Source of the DNA: Pseudomonas viridiflava
GTDB lineage: Bacteria > Pseudomonadota > Gammaproteobacteria > Pseudomonadales > Pseudomonadaceae
Direction of reading: 5' to 3'
NCBI RefSeq assembly: GCF_900582195.1
Contig: NZ_UTHA01000221.1
Span: forward strand, 62,001 to 126,000
DNA length: 64,000 nucleotides
Below are positions 10,360-18,518 of the stretch, piece after piece (position 1 is the stretch's first letter; each line of letters starts with the position of its first letter). The position numbers and the translations under genes are program-made. The notes beneath the pieces were generated by a model that was given only the letters and a program-made list of their open reading frames with translations, searched no databases and was not told the DNA's origin.

Positions 10360-10380
10360 ATTCCTACAATTAATGAGGAA
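10360..10380. promoter_or_regulatory. BvgA-type heptad pair (candidate autoregulatory site)
   Basis: ATTCCTA at 10360-10366 and its inverted relative TGAGGAA at 10374-10380 resemble the T/A-TTC-C/T-TA heptads that BvgA-family regulators bind as inverted pairs. The site is about 100 bases upstream of the regulator start. This is a motif match by eye and not proof of binding. Confidence 0.3.
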
Positions 10381-10575
10381 ACGGACTACGTTCAAACTAG
10401 GTTTGACGTAAGGAAGTGCAGGATATGAACGGGCTCATAGTTTGACTTCATTGATTTGCAAGTGCTGGTGTAAATGGGTTTTTACAGATGTTTAAAGTTG
10501 CTGATCCGACGTCGGGTTATTTGGGCTATCCCGGTGACAGCAGTCATTCGTCAGAAGCATGCCGGTAGACGATGA

Positions 10576-10609
10576 CATGCGGGCGACCAATGATATGGCC
10601 GCCCGCATG
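10576..10609. terminator. G+C-rich hairpin after the dGTPase gene
   Basis: CATGCGGGCG and CGCCCGCATG form a perfect 10-base stem with a 14-base loop, nine bases after the dGTPase stop. Neither strand has a clear U-tract, so it may act as a weak terminator or an mRNA 3' end stabiliser. Confidence 0.4.
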
Positions 10610-10617
10610 TTTCGGGG

Positions 10618-11946
10618 TCAGTGACTGGAGCGGCCGGTCATTTCCAGTGCCATGTCGCTGGCGTAGCTGTCGGTCATGCCGGCAATGAAATCGATCATGC
10701 GCAGAAACGAGGTGTGTAACGAACCCCGCGGATCCGGTGCGTTACTGCCCAGCAGATCGAGAATGCGTCGGCTTTTGAACGACGGTGTGCGACCGTTGTG
10801 TTGTTCCAGCGCGGCGCCGCAGAACGAATTGAGCAGGATCTCCAGCGTGGTATACGCGCCGATTTCATGCAGGGTTTTGCGTTTGTCCTGAAAGATTTTC
10901 TTGCGGGCGATGTCCTTGGCATTCAACACGCAACGCTTGGCCGGGCCGTGCATGTGTTCGACCAGATCGCCGTGCAGCGTGCCGGCAAGCAGCGCGTCCT
11001 GTTGCTCGACAAACGCTCGCGCGGCGGCATTGGTCAAATGCTCGATGGCCTTGCCGCGCAGGATTGCCAGTTTGCGTCGGCGCGAATCCTGCGGGCCGAG
11101 CTGACGATAGGTTTCCGGCAGATCATCGCCGACCAGCCCGAGCAGCAGCGATTCGACTTCGGCGTACTGCAGCAGCTCCATTTCGAGGCCGTCTTCGAGA
11201 TCGATCAGGGCGTAGCAGATATCGTCGGCAGCTTCCATCAGGTACACCAGCGGATGGCGTGCCCAGCGCTGGTCTTCGATTTGCGGCAGGCCGAGTTTAT
11301 GGGCGATCTGCTCAAGCAACGGCAGCTCGCTCTGATAGCAGCCGAACTTGTGCTTCTTGTAGCCCAGGGAGTCGGCGTGGCGCGCGGTCCACGGGTATTT
11401 CAGGTAAGTGCCGAGGGTCGCGTAGGTCAGCCGCGTGCCGCCATCGAACTGGTGGTATTCAAGCTGAGTCAATACCCGAAAGCCCTGGGCATTGCCTTCG
11501 AAATTGAGAAAGTCAGCGCGCTCGGCTTCGCTCATGCCGTCGAGCCAGCCACGTCCGGCCGCCTGTTGGAACCAGTGGCGAATGGCATCTTCACCAGAGT
11601 GGCCGAACGGCGGATTGCCGATGTCGTGGGCCAGGCAAGCCGACTGCACCACCATGCCGAGATCGGCCGGGTCGCACCATTCGGGCAAGGCACTGCGCAG
11701 GGTCTCGCCCACGCGCATGCCCAACGAACGGCCGACGCAACTGACTTCCAGCGAGTGGGTCAGGCGCGTGTGAATATGGTCGTTGCTGGTGACCGGGTGC
11801 ACCTGGGTCTTGCGTCCGAGACGGCGGAAGGCGCCGGAGAAAATGATTCGGTCATGGTCTTTGTGAAAAGGGCTGCGGCCAAGTTCTTGCGGGCTGTGCA
11901 GCGGCTTGCCGAGGCGTTCGCGGTTGAGCAGGGTATGCCAATCCAA
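10618..11946 (-). CDS. dgt: deoxyguanosinetriphosphate triphosphohydrolase-like protein
   Basis: HD-superfamily dNTP triphosphohydrolase (dNTP to deoxynucleoside plus triphosphate), 442 residues. The metal-binding HD residues are visible: His64 in RLTHSLEV and the pair His107-Asp108 in [17 protein letters not shown]. The N-terminal motif [14 protein letters not shown] is typical of the dGTPase type-2 family common in pseudomonads. Translation starts at a TTG (11946) preceded by GGAGAG. Substrate preference among dNTPs cannot be read from sequence. Confidence 0.88.
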   Translation of the reverse strand: MDWHTLLNRERLGKPLHSPQELGRSPFHKDHDRIIFSGAFRRLGRKTQVHPVTSNDHIHTRLTHSLEVSCVGRSLGMRVGETLRSALPEWCDPADLGMVVQSACLAHDIGNPPFGHSGEDAIRHWFQQAAGRGWLDGMSEAERADFLNFEGNAQGFRVLTQLEYHQFDGGTRLTYATLGTYLKYPWTARHADSLGYKKHKFGCYQSELPLLEQIAHKLGLPQIEDQRWARHPLVYLMEAADDICYALIDLEDGLEMELLQYAEVESLLLGLVGDDLPETYRQLGPQDSRRRKLAILRGKAIEHLTNAAARAFVEQQDALLAGTLHGDLVEHMHGPAKRCVLNAKDIARKKIFQDKRKTLHEIGAYTTLEILLNSFCGAALEQHNGRTPSFKSRRILDLLGSNAPDPRGSLHTSFLRMIDFIAGMTDSYASDMALEMTGRSSH

Positions 11947-12024
11947 GGCTGGTTCTCTCCGTCAGGTGACTGGGGGGTCGTTGACCCCTAGCTTCCCGGT
12001 TCACGCCCGCCCCTGCAAGCGCAA

Positions 12025-13188
12025 CTACAATCCCGCCGCGTCGATGTCGATCAGCAGCAAACGCTCACCGTTGTCGAAAAATTGCCCTGCCGTCAGGCAG
12101 TACTGATTGCTGGTGGCATCGCGGTACGTACTGGAGAGCGTCAAACGCCGCTCCTCCCAGCCTTCGGCGAGCAAATGATAGAAGTACGGACGCCACGACC
12201 AGTTGTGTCCCAGGTAGCGATTGTCGGCGACCCAGCCATGCTGCCGCCATTCGAGGTTGGGCGTCAGCTGCGTGCCGTGGCGATCACATTGATAAAACCG
12301 CAGCAGCCAGGGGAAGGCGTCCAGCTGTGGCAACGCGCTCAACGGCGCGTGTGCCTGCGCCCAGGTTTGCAGGATCGACATCAGTTCGCCGAGTTGCTGG
12401 CGCATTTGCATCAGCCGCCCGCGTTCAGCGAGTTTCTGCCGGACATAGCGCTGGCGCAGCTCGGCGAAGCGTTGCACGAACGCATCGGTGGCGAAAAACG
12501 CTTCTTGCGCCCGCGCGAACAGAAAGCCCTGCACATAGCGCGATCCGCATTCCAGAGCGAAATTCAACTGCGCTTCGGTCTCGACGCCTTCGGCGATGAT
12601 CCAGCAGCCGGTCTTCTCGGCCATCTGTGCGAGGGCCTTGACCACGTCGCTGCTCGGCCCGCCCAGTGCGGCGGCCTGGAACAGGCGCATATCGAGTTTG
12701 AGAATGTCCGGCTGCAGCGCCAGCACTCGATCCAGTTGCGAGTAGCCGGCGCCAAAGTCGTCGATGGCGATTCTCGCTCCCGCCTCGCGATACCGCGCGA
12801 CCACTTCGGCCAGGCGTTGGCCATTGCCACCCAGTTCGGTGATCTCGAAGACGATACGTTGCGGATCGATAGCGTAGCGTGCCAGTTGCTTGAGGCTGGG
12901 CAGGGCTTGATCGGCGCGCAGGCGGCTGATCCAGCGCGGTGACATGTTCAGACTGAGAAACCAGTCTGTCGGTGCTGCGTGCAAGCGGCTCAAGGCGTTA
13001 TCGCGGATCTGCCGGTCGAGACGGCGCAGGGCAATGGCGGGTGTGCGCGGGTCGGCGAACAATGGTCCGACCGAAGTCAGTTGACCGTCGGCCTGGCGCA
13101 AGCGGCCCAGCGCTTCGACGCCTGCTATGCGTCCCGTGGCGGTATCGATAAAAGGTTGAAAGCAGGCGAGCGGTTGCCCGTCGATCAC
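12025..13188 (-). CDS. EAL-domain c-di-GMP phosphodiesterase with YkuI_C-like C-terminus
   Basis: Soluble 387-residue protein without membrane segments. The EAL domain (about 1-245) retains the catalytic motifs: EAL in GVEALGRL, LNMSP, EITELGG, DDFGAGYS, KLDMRLF, EGVETEAQ and QGFLFA. The C-terminal part, about 255-387, resembles the PAS/Cache-like sensor domain of Bacillus YkuI (GHNWSWRPYFYHLL, then SSTYRDATSNQYCLT). The start is a GTG at 13188 with the strong ribosome site TAAGGAGG. It should hydrolyse c-di-GMP to pGpG, possibly modulated by a ligand bound at the C-terminal domain. Confidence 0.85.
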   Translation of the reverse strand: MIDGQPLACFQPFIDTATGRIAGVEALGRLRQADGQLTSVGPLFADPRTPAIALRRLDRQIRDNALSRLHAAPTDWFLSLNMSPRWISRLRADQALPSLKQLARYAIDPQRIVFEITELGGNGQRLAEVVARYREAGARIAIDDFGAGYSQLDRVLALQPDILKLDMRLFQAAALGGPSSDVVKALAQMAEKTGCWIIAEGVETEAQLNFALECGSRYVQGFLFARAQEAFFATDAFVQRFAELRQRYVRQKLAERGRLMQMRQQLGELMSILQTWAQAHAPLSALPQLDAFPWLLRFYQCDRHGTQLTPNLEWRQHGWVADNRYLGHNWSWRPYFYHLLAEGWEERRLTLSSTYRDATSNQYCLTAGQFFDNGERLLLIDIDAAGL

Positions 13189-13311
13189 GGGGCCTCCTTA
13201 GTGGTTCTTGTTCTAGTGAACCCCGCCGACCGGGTAGGCGCACGGGATTGAACCTCCGGATAAAGAGGTTCATCCCGCCGATAGTGCAAGAATGTAGCCA
13301 GATGTATCTGT

Positions 13312-13650
13312 TTAGCGTTTTGCCGAACTCTGCATTACCAGTTTGATCAGCGGGCCGAGGCTGGTGCCGAGCCGGATCAAGCGGGTCAACCCACCGGAGC
13401 CCCCGCTTTTCGCGCCTTTACCGGTGATGAAGCCCAATAACGTAACAGCGGCCACGCCCCACAATGGCGCGTGTTTGATGCCGAAACCACCTTGCAGGTT
13501 TTGCGTCATGCCGCGCATGCGATGCAGAGGCTGCAGCACTTGCCCGGCTTCATGACGGATTTCCTGACGATGCATTTCCATTCGCAGACGAATCAACGCC
13601 TTGCGCATTTCTCGACGCGAGCTGTTGTGTGGCAGTTCTGGCAGGCTCAT
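13312..13650 (-). CDS. small protein in the YqjK position of a yqjDE-like operon
   Basis: A 112-residue basic protein. The N-terminal half is helical and charged (SRREMRKALIRLRMEMHRQE). A single hydrophobic segment lies at about 66-78 (WGVAAVTLLGFITG), followed by a Gly/Ser linker and a second weak apolar helix. Its start overlaps the stop of the holin-like gene (ATGA). In enterobacteria a comparable short protein, YqjK, follows YqjD and YqjE. The positional match is clear; sequence homology to YqjK was not tested. No function is assigned. Confidence 0.75.
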   Translation of the reverse strand: MSLPELPHNSSRREMRKALIRLRMEMHRQEIRHEAGQVLQPLHRMRGMTQNLQGGFGIKHAPLWGVAAVTLLGFITGKGAKSGGSGGLTRLIRLGTSLGPLIKLVMQSSAKR

Positions 13651-14033
13651 GGCAACAGGCGCTCCCGGTCGTTGGCCAGCTCTTCGAGCGTGCCGTGGAA
13701 AGGCGAGGATTCATCGAAGATCGCAGCCTTGAGGCGTAGTCCGCAGAAGATCGAGGCCAGGGTATAAAAGACGCACAGGCCGATGATCGCGGCAAGCCGG
13801 TAAGTGTCCCAGAACACGATCATCACCAACGTCGATAAGCCCACCAGCAACAGAAGGGCAAAGACCAACGCCAGACCTGCGAACAGCAACAGGCTGACGG
13901 TTCGTGATTTCTGTTCCTGCAATTCGATGCCGAACAATTCGACATGGCTGTGCAGCAGACCCAGAACAGCGGCGCCCAAGCGTCGCGTGGAAGAGGCGGT
14001 GCCCGCAGTCGGGCCGGATTCACCGATCGACAT
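13647..14033 (-). CDS. phage-holin-family (YqjE-like) inner membrane protein
   Basis: A 128-residue protein starting at the ATG at 14033 (MSIGESGPTAGT), two bases after the stop of the upstream gene. Two membrane helices, about 50-75 and 80-105, form a hairpin (SLLLFAGLALVFALLLLVG, then LAAIIGLCVFYTLASIFCG). This is the DUF1469/Phage_holin_3_6 architecture, a chromosomal housekeeping family despite the holin name. It is the middle gene of a three-gene operon. Confidence 0.85.
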   Translation of the reverse strand: MSIGESGPTAGTASSTRRLGAAVLGLLHSHVELFGIELQEQKSRTVSLLLFAGLALVFALLLLVGLSTLVMIVFWDTYRLAAIIGLCVFYTLASIFCGLRLKAAIFDESSPFHGTLEELANDRERLLP

Positions 14034-14035
14034 AA

Positions 14036-14350
14036 TCAGCGCCGAGTAGCCAGCAGGCCGATCAGAAAGCCGACACCGGCGGCAATGCCGACGGACTGCC
14101 AAGGGTTGGTCGACACGTAATCTTCAGTGGCGGTCACCGCAGCCTGACCGCGATCGCGCAGGGTTTCTTCGGTCAGTTTCAGGGTTTCGCGGGCGCGCAG
14201 CAGGCTGGAGTGAATCTGCTCGCGCAACTCATCGGCCTGATCGCCGGCCAGGGTGGCGGTGTGCTCGAGCAAGCGCTCGGTGTCGGCGACCAGAGTCTGG
14301 AAGTCGTTCATGAGGATTTCTTGAGCAGTTTTTGCCTTGATGCTGGCCAT
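14036..14350 (-). CDS. YqjD/ElaB-family (DUF883) membrane-anchored protein
   Basis: A 104-residue protein with a long amphipathic helix and coiled coil (about 10-80) and a C-terminal membrane anchor (WQSVGIAAGVGFLIGLLATRR). The GxGxxxGxL-type end and terminal arginines are diagnostic for DUF883. E. coli YqjD and ElaB bind stationary-phase ribosomes through the N-terminus and sit in the inner membrane; a similar role here is inferred. First gene of the yqjD-yqjE-yqjK-like operon. Confidence 0.85.
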   Translation of the reverse strand: MASIKAKTAQEILMNDFQTLVADTERLLEHTATLAGDQADELREQIHSSLLRARETLKLTEETLRDRGQAAVTATEDYVSTNPWQSVGIAAGVGFLIGLLATRR

Positions 14351-14655
14351 GGTTGGATCTCCGTAGGTGACGTCTGAAGCGTTCGAGTATGAGCCTTGCG
14401 CGAAGGTTCAGTACAAATGACTGGTACAACTTTTGCTGTGTCGTGGTGCGTCGTCCGGCGGTTGTGCGCTTTTGCCGGGCGAGCGCCGTGAGAAACCTTA
14501 TCCCAAACAAGCCCGGTTCGTGTCAGGACATCGAGCTCGTGCGCCAAAGCAGTTCGCCGGCCCTTTGGATTGGTGGCTGTGCGGCCGCAACTTGGTGCAT
14601 GAAATGTGCGCATGAACCGCTTTGGTGCCTTTTTCGCCTTTAGGTCTGCCTGCTT
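14351..14655. other. divergent intergenic region between yqjD-like gene and amt
   Basis: 305 bases with no supported gene. It must hold both divergent promoters. A -24/-12 element toward amt is visible at 14422-14437. No convincing NtrC site was seen upstream of it. Confidence 0.5.
14422..14437 (+). promoter_or_regulatory. candidate sigma-54 (-24/-12) promoter for amt
   Basis: TGGTAC-N5-TTGCT matches the sigma-54 consensus TGGCAC-N5-TTGCW with one pyrimidine change. The GG and GC doublets are exactly ten bases apart. Predicted transcription would start near 14448 and leave a leader of about 210 bases before amt. Sigma-54 control would fit nitrogen-limited ammonium uptake. Confidence 0.45.
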
Positions 14656-15864
14656 ATGGAAAATCTGCAAAGCGCTGTGGACACGCTGGTTCACAGCTCC
14701 AATACCTTGTTCATTCTGATCGGCGCGGTGATGGTGCTGGCGATGCACGCCGGTTTCGCCTTTCTCGAAGTCGGTACGGTGCGCCAGAAAAACCAGGTGA
14801 ATGCACTGTCGAAGATTCTCAGCGATTTCGCCGTCTCGACCCTGGCCTATTTCTTTATAGGCTATTGGATCTCCTACGGCGTGACGTTTATGCAACCGGC
14901 GGCGGTGCTGAGCGCCGATCACGGTTATGGGCTGGTGAAGTTTTTCTTCCTGCTGACCTTTGCAGCAGCGATCCCGGCGATCATCTCCGGCGGCATCGCC
15001 GAGCGCGCGCGTTTCGTGCCGCAGTTGTGCGCCACGGCGCTGATCGTTGCGTTCATCTATCCGTTCTTCGAAGGGATGATCTGGAATGGCAACTACGGTC
15101 TGCAAGCGTGGCTGACGACGCAGTTCGGTGCGGCTTTTCATGACTTCGCCGGTTCCGTCGTGGTGCACGCCATGGGCGGCTGGCTGGCGCTGGCGGCGGT
15201 GCTGCTGCTCGGGCCGCGCAATGGTCGTTACCGCGACGGCCGCCTGGTGGCATTTGCACCGTCGAGCATTCCCTTTCTGGCGTTGGGTTCGTGGATTCTG
15301 ATTGTCGGCTGGTTCGGCTTCAACGTGATGAGCGCGCAGACGCTGCAAGGCGTCAGCGGTCTGGTGGCGGTCAACTCGTTGATGGCGATGGTCGGCGGCA
15401 CCATGGCGGCGCTGCTCGTCGGGCGCAATGACCCGGGCTTCCTGCACAACGGCCCCTTGGCCGGGTTGGTGGCGATCTGCGCCGGCTCCGATCTGATGCA
15501 TCCGGTCGGCGCGCTGGTGACCGGCGCGATCGCCGGTGCACTGTTTGTCTGGTGCTTTACCGCCGCGCAGGTGAAGTGGCGTATCGATGATGTGTTGGGT
15601 GTGTGGCCATTGCACGGTTTGTGCGGCGTCTGGGGCGGGATTGCCTGCGGGATTTTCGGCCAGACTGCGCTCGGCGGTATGGGCGGCGTCAGCCTGATCA
15701 GCCAGTTGATCGGCACCGTACTCGGCGTCGCTGTGGCGCTGATCGGTGGCTTCGTCGTATACGGCGTGATCAAGGCGCTGCACGGGCTGCGCCTGAGTCA
15801 GGAACAAGAGTATTACGGCGCGGATCTGTCGCTGCACAAGATCGGCGCGGTGAGTCAGGACTAA
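14656..15864 (+). CDS. amt: ammonium transporter (Amt family)
   Basis: Polytopic ammonium channel of 402 residues with about eleven membrane helices and no cleaved signal peptide (MENLQSAVDTLVHSSN). The pore residues are visible: the Asp of HDFAGSVVVHAMGG and twin histidines, one in that motif and one in PLHGLCGVWGGI. There is no glnK gene beside it, unlike the usual glnK-amtB pair, so this is a stand-alone Amt. Its stop overlaps by four bases the stop of the convergent antiporter gene. Confidence 0.92.
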   Translation: MENLQSAVDTLVHSSNTLFILIGAVMVLAMHAGFAFLEVGTVRQKNQVNALSKILSDFAVSTLAYFFIGYWISYGVTFMQPAAVLSADHGYGLVKFFFLLTFAAAIPAIISGGIAERARFVPQLCATALIVAFIYPFFEGMIWNGNYGLQAWLTTQFGAAFHDFAGSVVVHAMGGWLALAAVLLLGPRNGRYRDGRLVAFAPSSIPFLALGSWILIVGWFGFNVMSAQTLQGVSGLVAVNSLMAMVGGTMAALLVGRNDPGFLHNGPLAGLVAICAGSDLMHPVGALVTGAIAGALFVWCFTAAQVKWRIDDVLGVWPLHGLCGVWGGIACGIFGQTALGGMGGVSLISQLIGTVLGVAVALIGGFVVYGVIKALHGLRLSQEQEYYGADLSLHKIGAVSQD

Positions 15865-17573
15865 GTCTCGGCATCGTCGCTACCGGGATAAAAGCCGTGG
15901 AGCAGGCGATAGCGGTCGATGCGCACCTGATCGACTTTCTCCTGGACCTGATGCGCCGGCAGACCGAGCATGATCAAGGCGTGGGAGGCGAGCATCAGGC
16001 TTGACTCCAATAGCTCCGGCACCACTTCAGTGGCGCCGGCGGCTTTCAATTCGGCCCATTGGCTGTCGTCTCGGGTGCGTACAAGGATCGGCACATGGGC
16101 ATTGAGCCGGCGTGCCTCCTTAAGGATACGCAGGGCAATGTCACTCTGATCCACGGCGACCACCAGCAGTTTTGCGCGCAGCAGGCCAACGGCAGTCAAC
16201 AGATCACCACGCGAGGAATCGCCGTAGTGCACGTCGCTTTCTCCGCTGGCGGCTTCCTGGACCCGGACCGGGTCATTGTCCAGCGCGATAAAAGGCTGTT
16301 TGGCATTGCGCATGAAACGACCGATGGATTGGCCGACGCGGCCGTAGCCACAAATCACCACATGCTGGTTGAGGTCGGCGTTGAGTGCGCTGATCTCTTC
16401 GATCTGCGCTTCTTCATTGGGTTTGCGGTGCAGGACTGCCGCGATGCGTGGTGCGCCGCGCAATAGCAGTGGCGTCAGCAACATCGAGCAGAATGTCGCC
16501 GCGAGCAGCAGGTCGCCAAGCGCTTCGGGCATCATGCTGTTCTGCTGCATCTGCGCCATCAGTGCGAAGCAGAACTCGCCACCCTGGGCCAAGGCCAGAC
16601 CGCTGCGCCACGCCGTTTCGCTGTCACTGCCGCGCCACTTCACCAACAAGGCCACGACGATGCCCTTGATCAGCATCAACCCGACGGTGAGTCCGAGGAT
16701 CAACAGGCTGTGACTGAGGAACAGTTGCAGGTCGATGAGCATGCCGATGCTGACGAAAAACACCCCGAGGAGGATGTCGCGAAACGGTCGGATGTCCGCC
16801 TCGATCTGGTGCCGATAGTGGCTTTCACCGAGCAACATGCCGGCCAGAAATGCACCGAGGGCAGGGGACAGGCCGAGCAGGTGAGTCAGCCATGCGGTCA
16901 ACAGCACAATCACCAGCGCCAGCAGCACGAACAACTCTGCCGAGCGTGACGCGGCCACTTCATGAAAGAGCCGTGGCAGCAACCAGCGACTGGCCAGTAG
17001 CAACCCGACAAACAGCACCACGGTTTTAGCCAGCGTCAGGGGCAACGCCCAGTACCAGGCCTGCTCACTGCTGCCGGCGAACACCGGCACCAACGTCAGT
17101 AGCAATACCGCAACCACGTCCTGAAACAGCAACACGCCAACGGCATTCTGCCCGTGGCTGCTGAATACCTCGCCGAGGCTGCTCAACTCTTTGGTCACAA
17201 TCGCCGTTGATGACAGCGAAAGCCCGGCACCGAGCAACAGCGCCGGCGTCGTCGGCATGCCCAGCAGCATCAGCAGCAGACCGAGCAGCGCGGTGCTGAT
17301 CAGCACCTGCTGACTGCCGAGACGAAAAACCACCTGGCGCAGAGCGATCATCTTCGACAGGGAAAACTCCAGACCCAGTGAAAACAACAGAAACACCACG
17401 CCCAATTCGGCCACATCAGGCAGGTGTTCGCTCTCGTTGACCCAGTCGAAGGCACTCGGCCCGACCAGCAGTCCCACGCACAGATAACCCAGAACCGGCG
17501 GCAACCGCAGCCGCCGGAACAGGGCAATCACCACGAGAGACGAGGCGAGGATGATCAACAGATTGGCAAACAC
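15861..17573 (-). CDS. CPA2-family monovalent cation:proton antiporter (Kef-type)
   Basis: A 570-residue inner-membrane transporter. The N-terminal ~385 residues hold twelve or so membrane helices of the Na+/H+ exchanger fold (LPPVLGYLCVGLLVGP near the start). The C-terminal RCK/TrkA-N domain has the nucleotide-binding loop VVICGYGRVGQSIGRF. The layout matches KefB/KefC/YbaL-type K+ efflux systems; the ion and gating ligand cannot be fixed here. Translation starts at the GTG at 17573. Confidence 0.88.
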   Translation of the reverse strand: MFANLLIILASSLVVIALFRRLRLPPVLGYLCVGLLVGPSAFDWVNESEHLPDVAELGVVFLLFSLGLEFSLSKMIALRQVVFRLGSQQVLISTALLGLLLMLLGMPTTPALLLGAGLSLSSTAIVTKELSSLGEVFSSHGQNAVGVLLFQDVVAVLLLTLVPVFAGSSEQAWYWALPLTLAKTVVLFVGLLLASRWLLPRLFHEVAASRSAELFVLLALVIVLLTAWLTHLLGLSPALGAFLAGMLLGESHYRHQIEADIRPFRDILLGVFFVSIGMLIDLQLFLSHSLLILGLTVGLMLIKGIVVALLVKWRGSDSETAWRSGLALAQGGEFCFALMAQMQQNSMMPEALGDLLLAATFCSMLLTPLLLRGAPRIAAVLHRKPNEEAQIEEISALNADLNQHVVICGYGRVGQSIGRFMRNAKQPFIALDNDPVRVQEAASGESDVHYGDSSRGDLLTAVGLLRAKLLVVAVDQSDIALRILKEARRLNAHVPILVRTRDDSQWAELKAAGATEVVPELLESSLMLASHALIMLGLPAHQVQEKVDQVRIDRYRLLHGFYPGSDDAET

Positions 17574-17781
17574 TGGACGCTCCGAGGTCAGATTCAGGCT
17601 TTTTCAAGCGTAGAGGCAAAAAGACCGGGAGGATCGCGTAATTGGTTTTTGTGCGGACTGATTTGCGTCAGGGTTTTGCCTGTGAGTTCTTGCCCAGGCG
17701 CTGGAGCCTTTGGGCGGTGGCGGCTCGACGGGTTTCCAGGTGCGGCCTAGAATAGGCCGACTATTTTTTGGTTGAGTAATC

Positions 17782-18018
17782 ATGCCTCCTGAATGTCAGT
17801 TGTTCGGCACCTTGGGGTGTCATCTGTGTGAAGTCGCTGAGGCTGAGCTGATGCCTTTTGTCGAGCATGGCTTGCTGGTTGAACTGGTCGATATTGCTGA
17901 GGATGAGTCTTGGTATGCGGCTTACAGCCTGCGAATTCCGGTATTGCGCCGCATTGACACTGGGGCTGAGCTGGACTGGCCATTCAGCGCTGATGAAGTC
18001 GTAGCATTTCTGCGTTAA
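17782..18018 (+). CDS. small glutaredoxin-family protein
   Basis: A 78-residue thioredoxin-fold protein of the DUF836/glutaredoxin-like group. The redox motif is CHLC (Cys13-Cys16) in FGTLGCHLCEVAEAEL. The cis-proline region is present as SLRIPVLRR. It ends with SADEVVAFLR, typical of the family. The ribosome site is weak. It precedes the SOS-box gene on the same strand but is separated from it by an independent promoter region. Confidence 0.85.
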   Translation: MPPECQLFGTLGCHLCEVAEAELMPFVEHGLLVELVDIAEDESWYAAYSLRIPVLRRIDTGAELDWPFSADEVVAFLR

Positions 18019-18087
18019 TCCGCTTTTCTGGTTTATCCCGCCGGTCGCCGCTGCCATCCATTCCTTGGCATTTTGCAGATTGTTCGG

Positions 18088-18109
18088 TTACTGTATGTTC
18101 ATACAGTAA
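18088..18109 (+). promoter_or_regulatory. LexA (SOS) box
   Basis: CTGTATGTTCATACAG at 18091-18106 has the invariant CTGT-N8-ACAG core. Its flanks extend the palindrome to TTA...TAA (18088-18109), with only the central base pair unmatched. It is close to the ideal gamma-proteobacterial SOS box. It ends 20 bases before the GTG of the next gene, where LexA would block transcription. Confidence 0.85.
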
Positions 18110-18129
18110 ATGCGTCAGAGGGATGAACC

Positions 18130-18447
18130 GTGGTCAATGTCGAACAGTTGAAAAACAGCGTGAACCGGATGTCGGTTGACGTGGTGCGCGAGGCCGTTCA
18201 CGAACTGCGCCTGGACGGGCTGGTCACGGAAGGCAAGACGCCGTTCAACAAGCTGCATTTCAACACTTGCTTTGCCGAAATCGAGGCCTTGTTTCAGCGT
18301 GCCGGTTACCACAAACAACTGGATGTGGTCGGTTATCAGGGTTTGCTTTACGCCTTGTATGACCCGGGCCGCTGGGAGGCCGTCGATGTGTTGCGCTGGC
18401 TCAAGGAGTTCACTGACGCGGCGGCGCTCAAGTCGATCCCGGCTTGA
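18130..18447 (+). CDS. SOS-regulated small protein of unknown function
   Basis: A 105-residue soluble, mildly acidic protein starting with GTG at 18130; AGAGGG lies 7-12 bases upstream. The sequence is probably all-helical at the N-terminus (VEQLKNSVNRMSVDVVREAV) and ends in a conserved-looking block with DVVGYQGLLYALYDPGRW and DVLRWLKEFTDAA. No known domain was recognised and it is not YebG, SulA or DinI. The LexA box directly upstream implies induction by DNA damage. Role not assigned. Confidence 0.8.
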   Translation: MVNVEQLKNSVNRMSVDVVREAVHELRLDGLVTEGKTPFNKLHFNTCFAEIEALFQRAGYHKQLDVVGYQGLLYALYDPGRWEAVDVLRWLKEFTDAAALKSIPA

Positions 18448-18518
18448 GCAATCTGCGCTAGGTTCGTCTCCCTCAGTGTTGGATAATGCCGAGCTGTATT
18501 GAGGGGCCGAATTTCCGT

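Larger units (their letters stand above)
10263..10617. other. intergenic region upstream of the BvgA-like regulator
   Basis: 355 bases without a convincing gene and visibly richer in A/T than its flanks. It must hold the promoter of the regulator-kinase pair. It contains the heptad-like pair at 10360-10380. A G+C-rich hairpin lies at 10576-10609, just after the dGTPase gene. No sRNA could be recognised by eye. Confidence 0.5.

Noticed and set aside
13249-13272. Hairpin TGAACCTC/GAGGTTCA upstream of the EAL gene
   Set aside because: A clear stem but no U-tract on either strand and no link to a known element; too weak to call a terminator.
14624-14637. A second -24/-12-like element closer to amt
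   Set aside because: GG and GC are ten bases apart, but TCGCC replaces TTGCW and transcription would begin within about ten bases of the ATG.
14308-15837. A 509-residue frame antisense to amt
   Set aside because: Antisense to a full-length Amt protein with intact pore residues.
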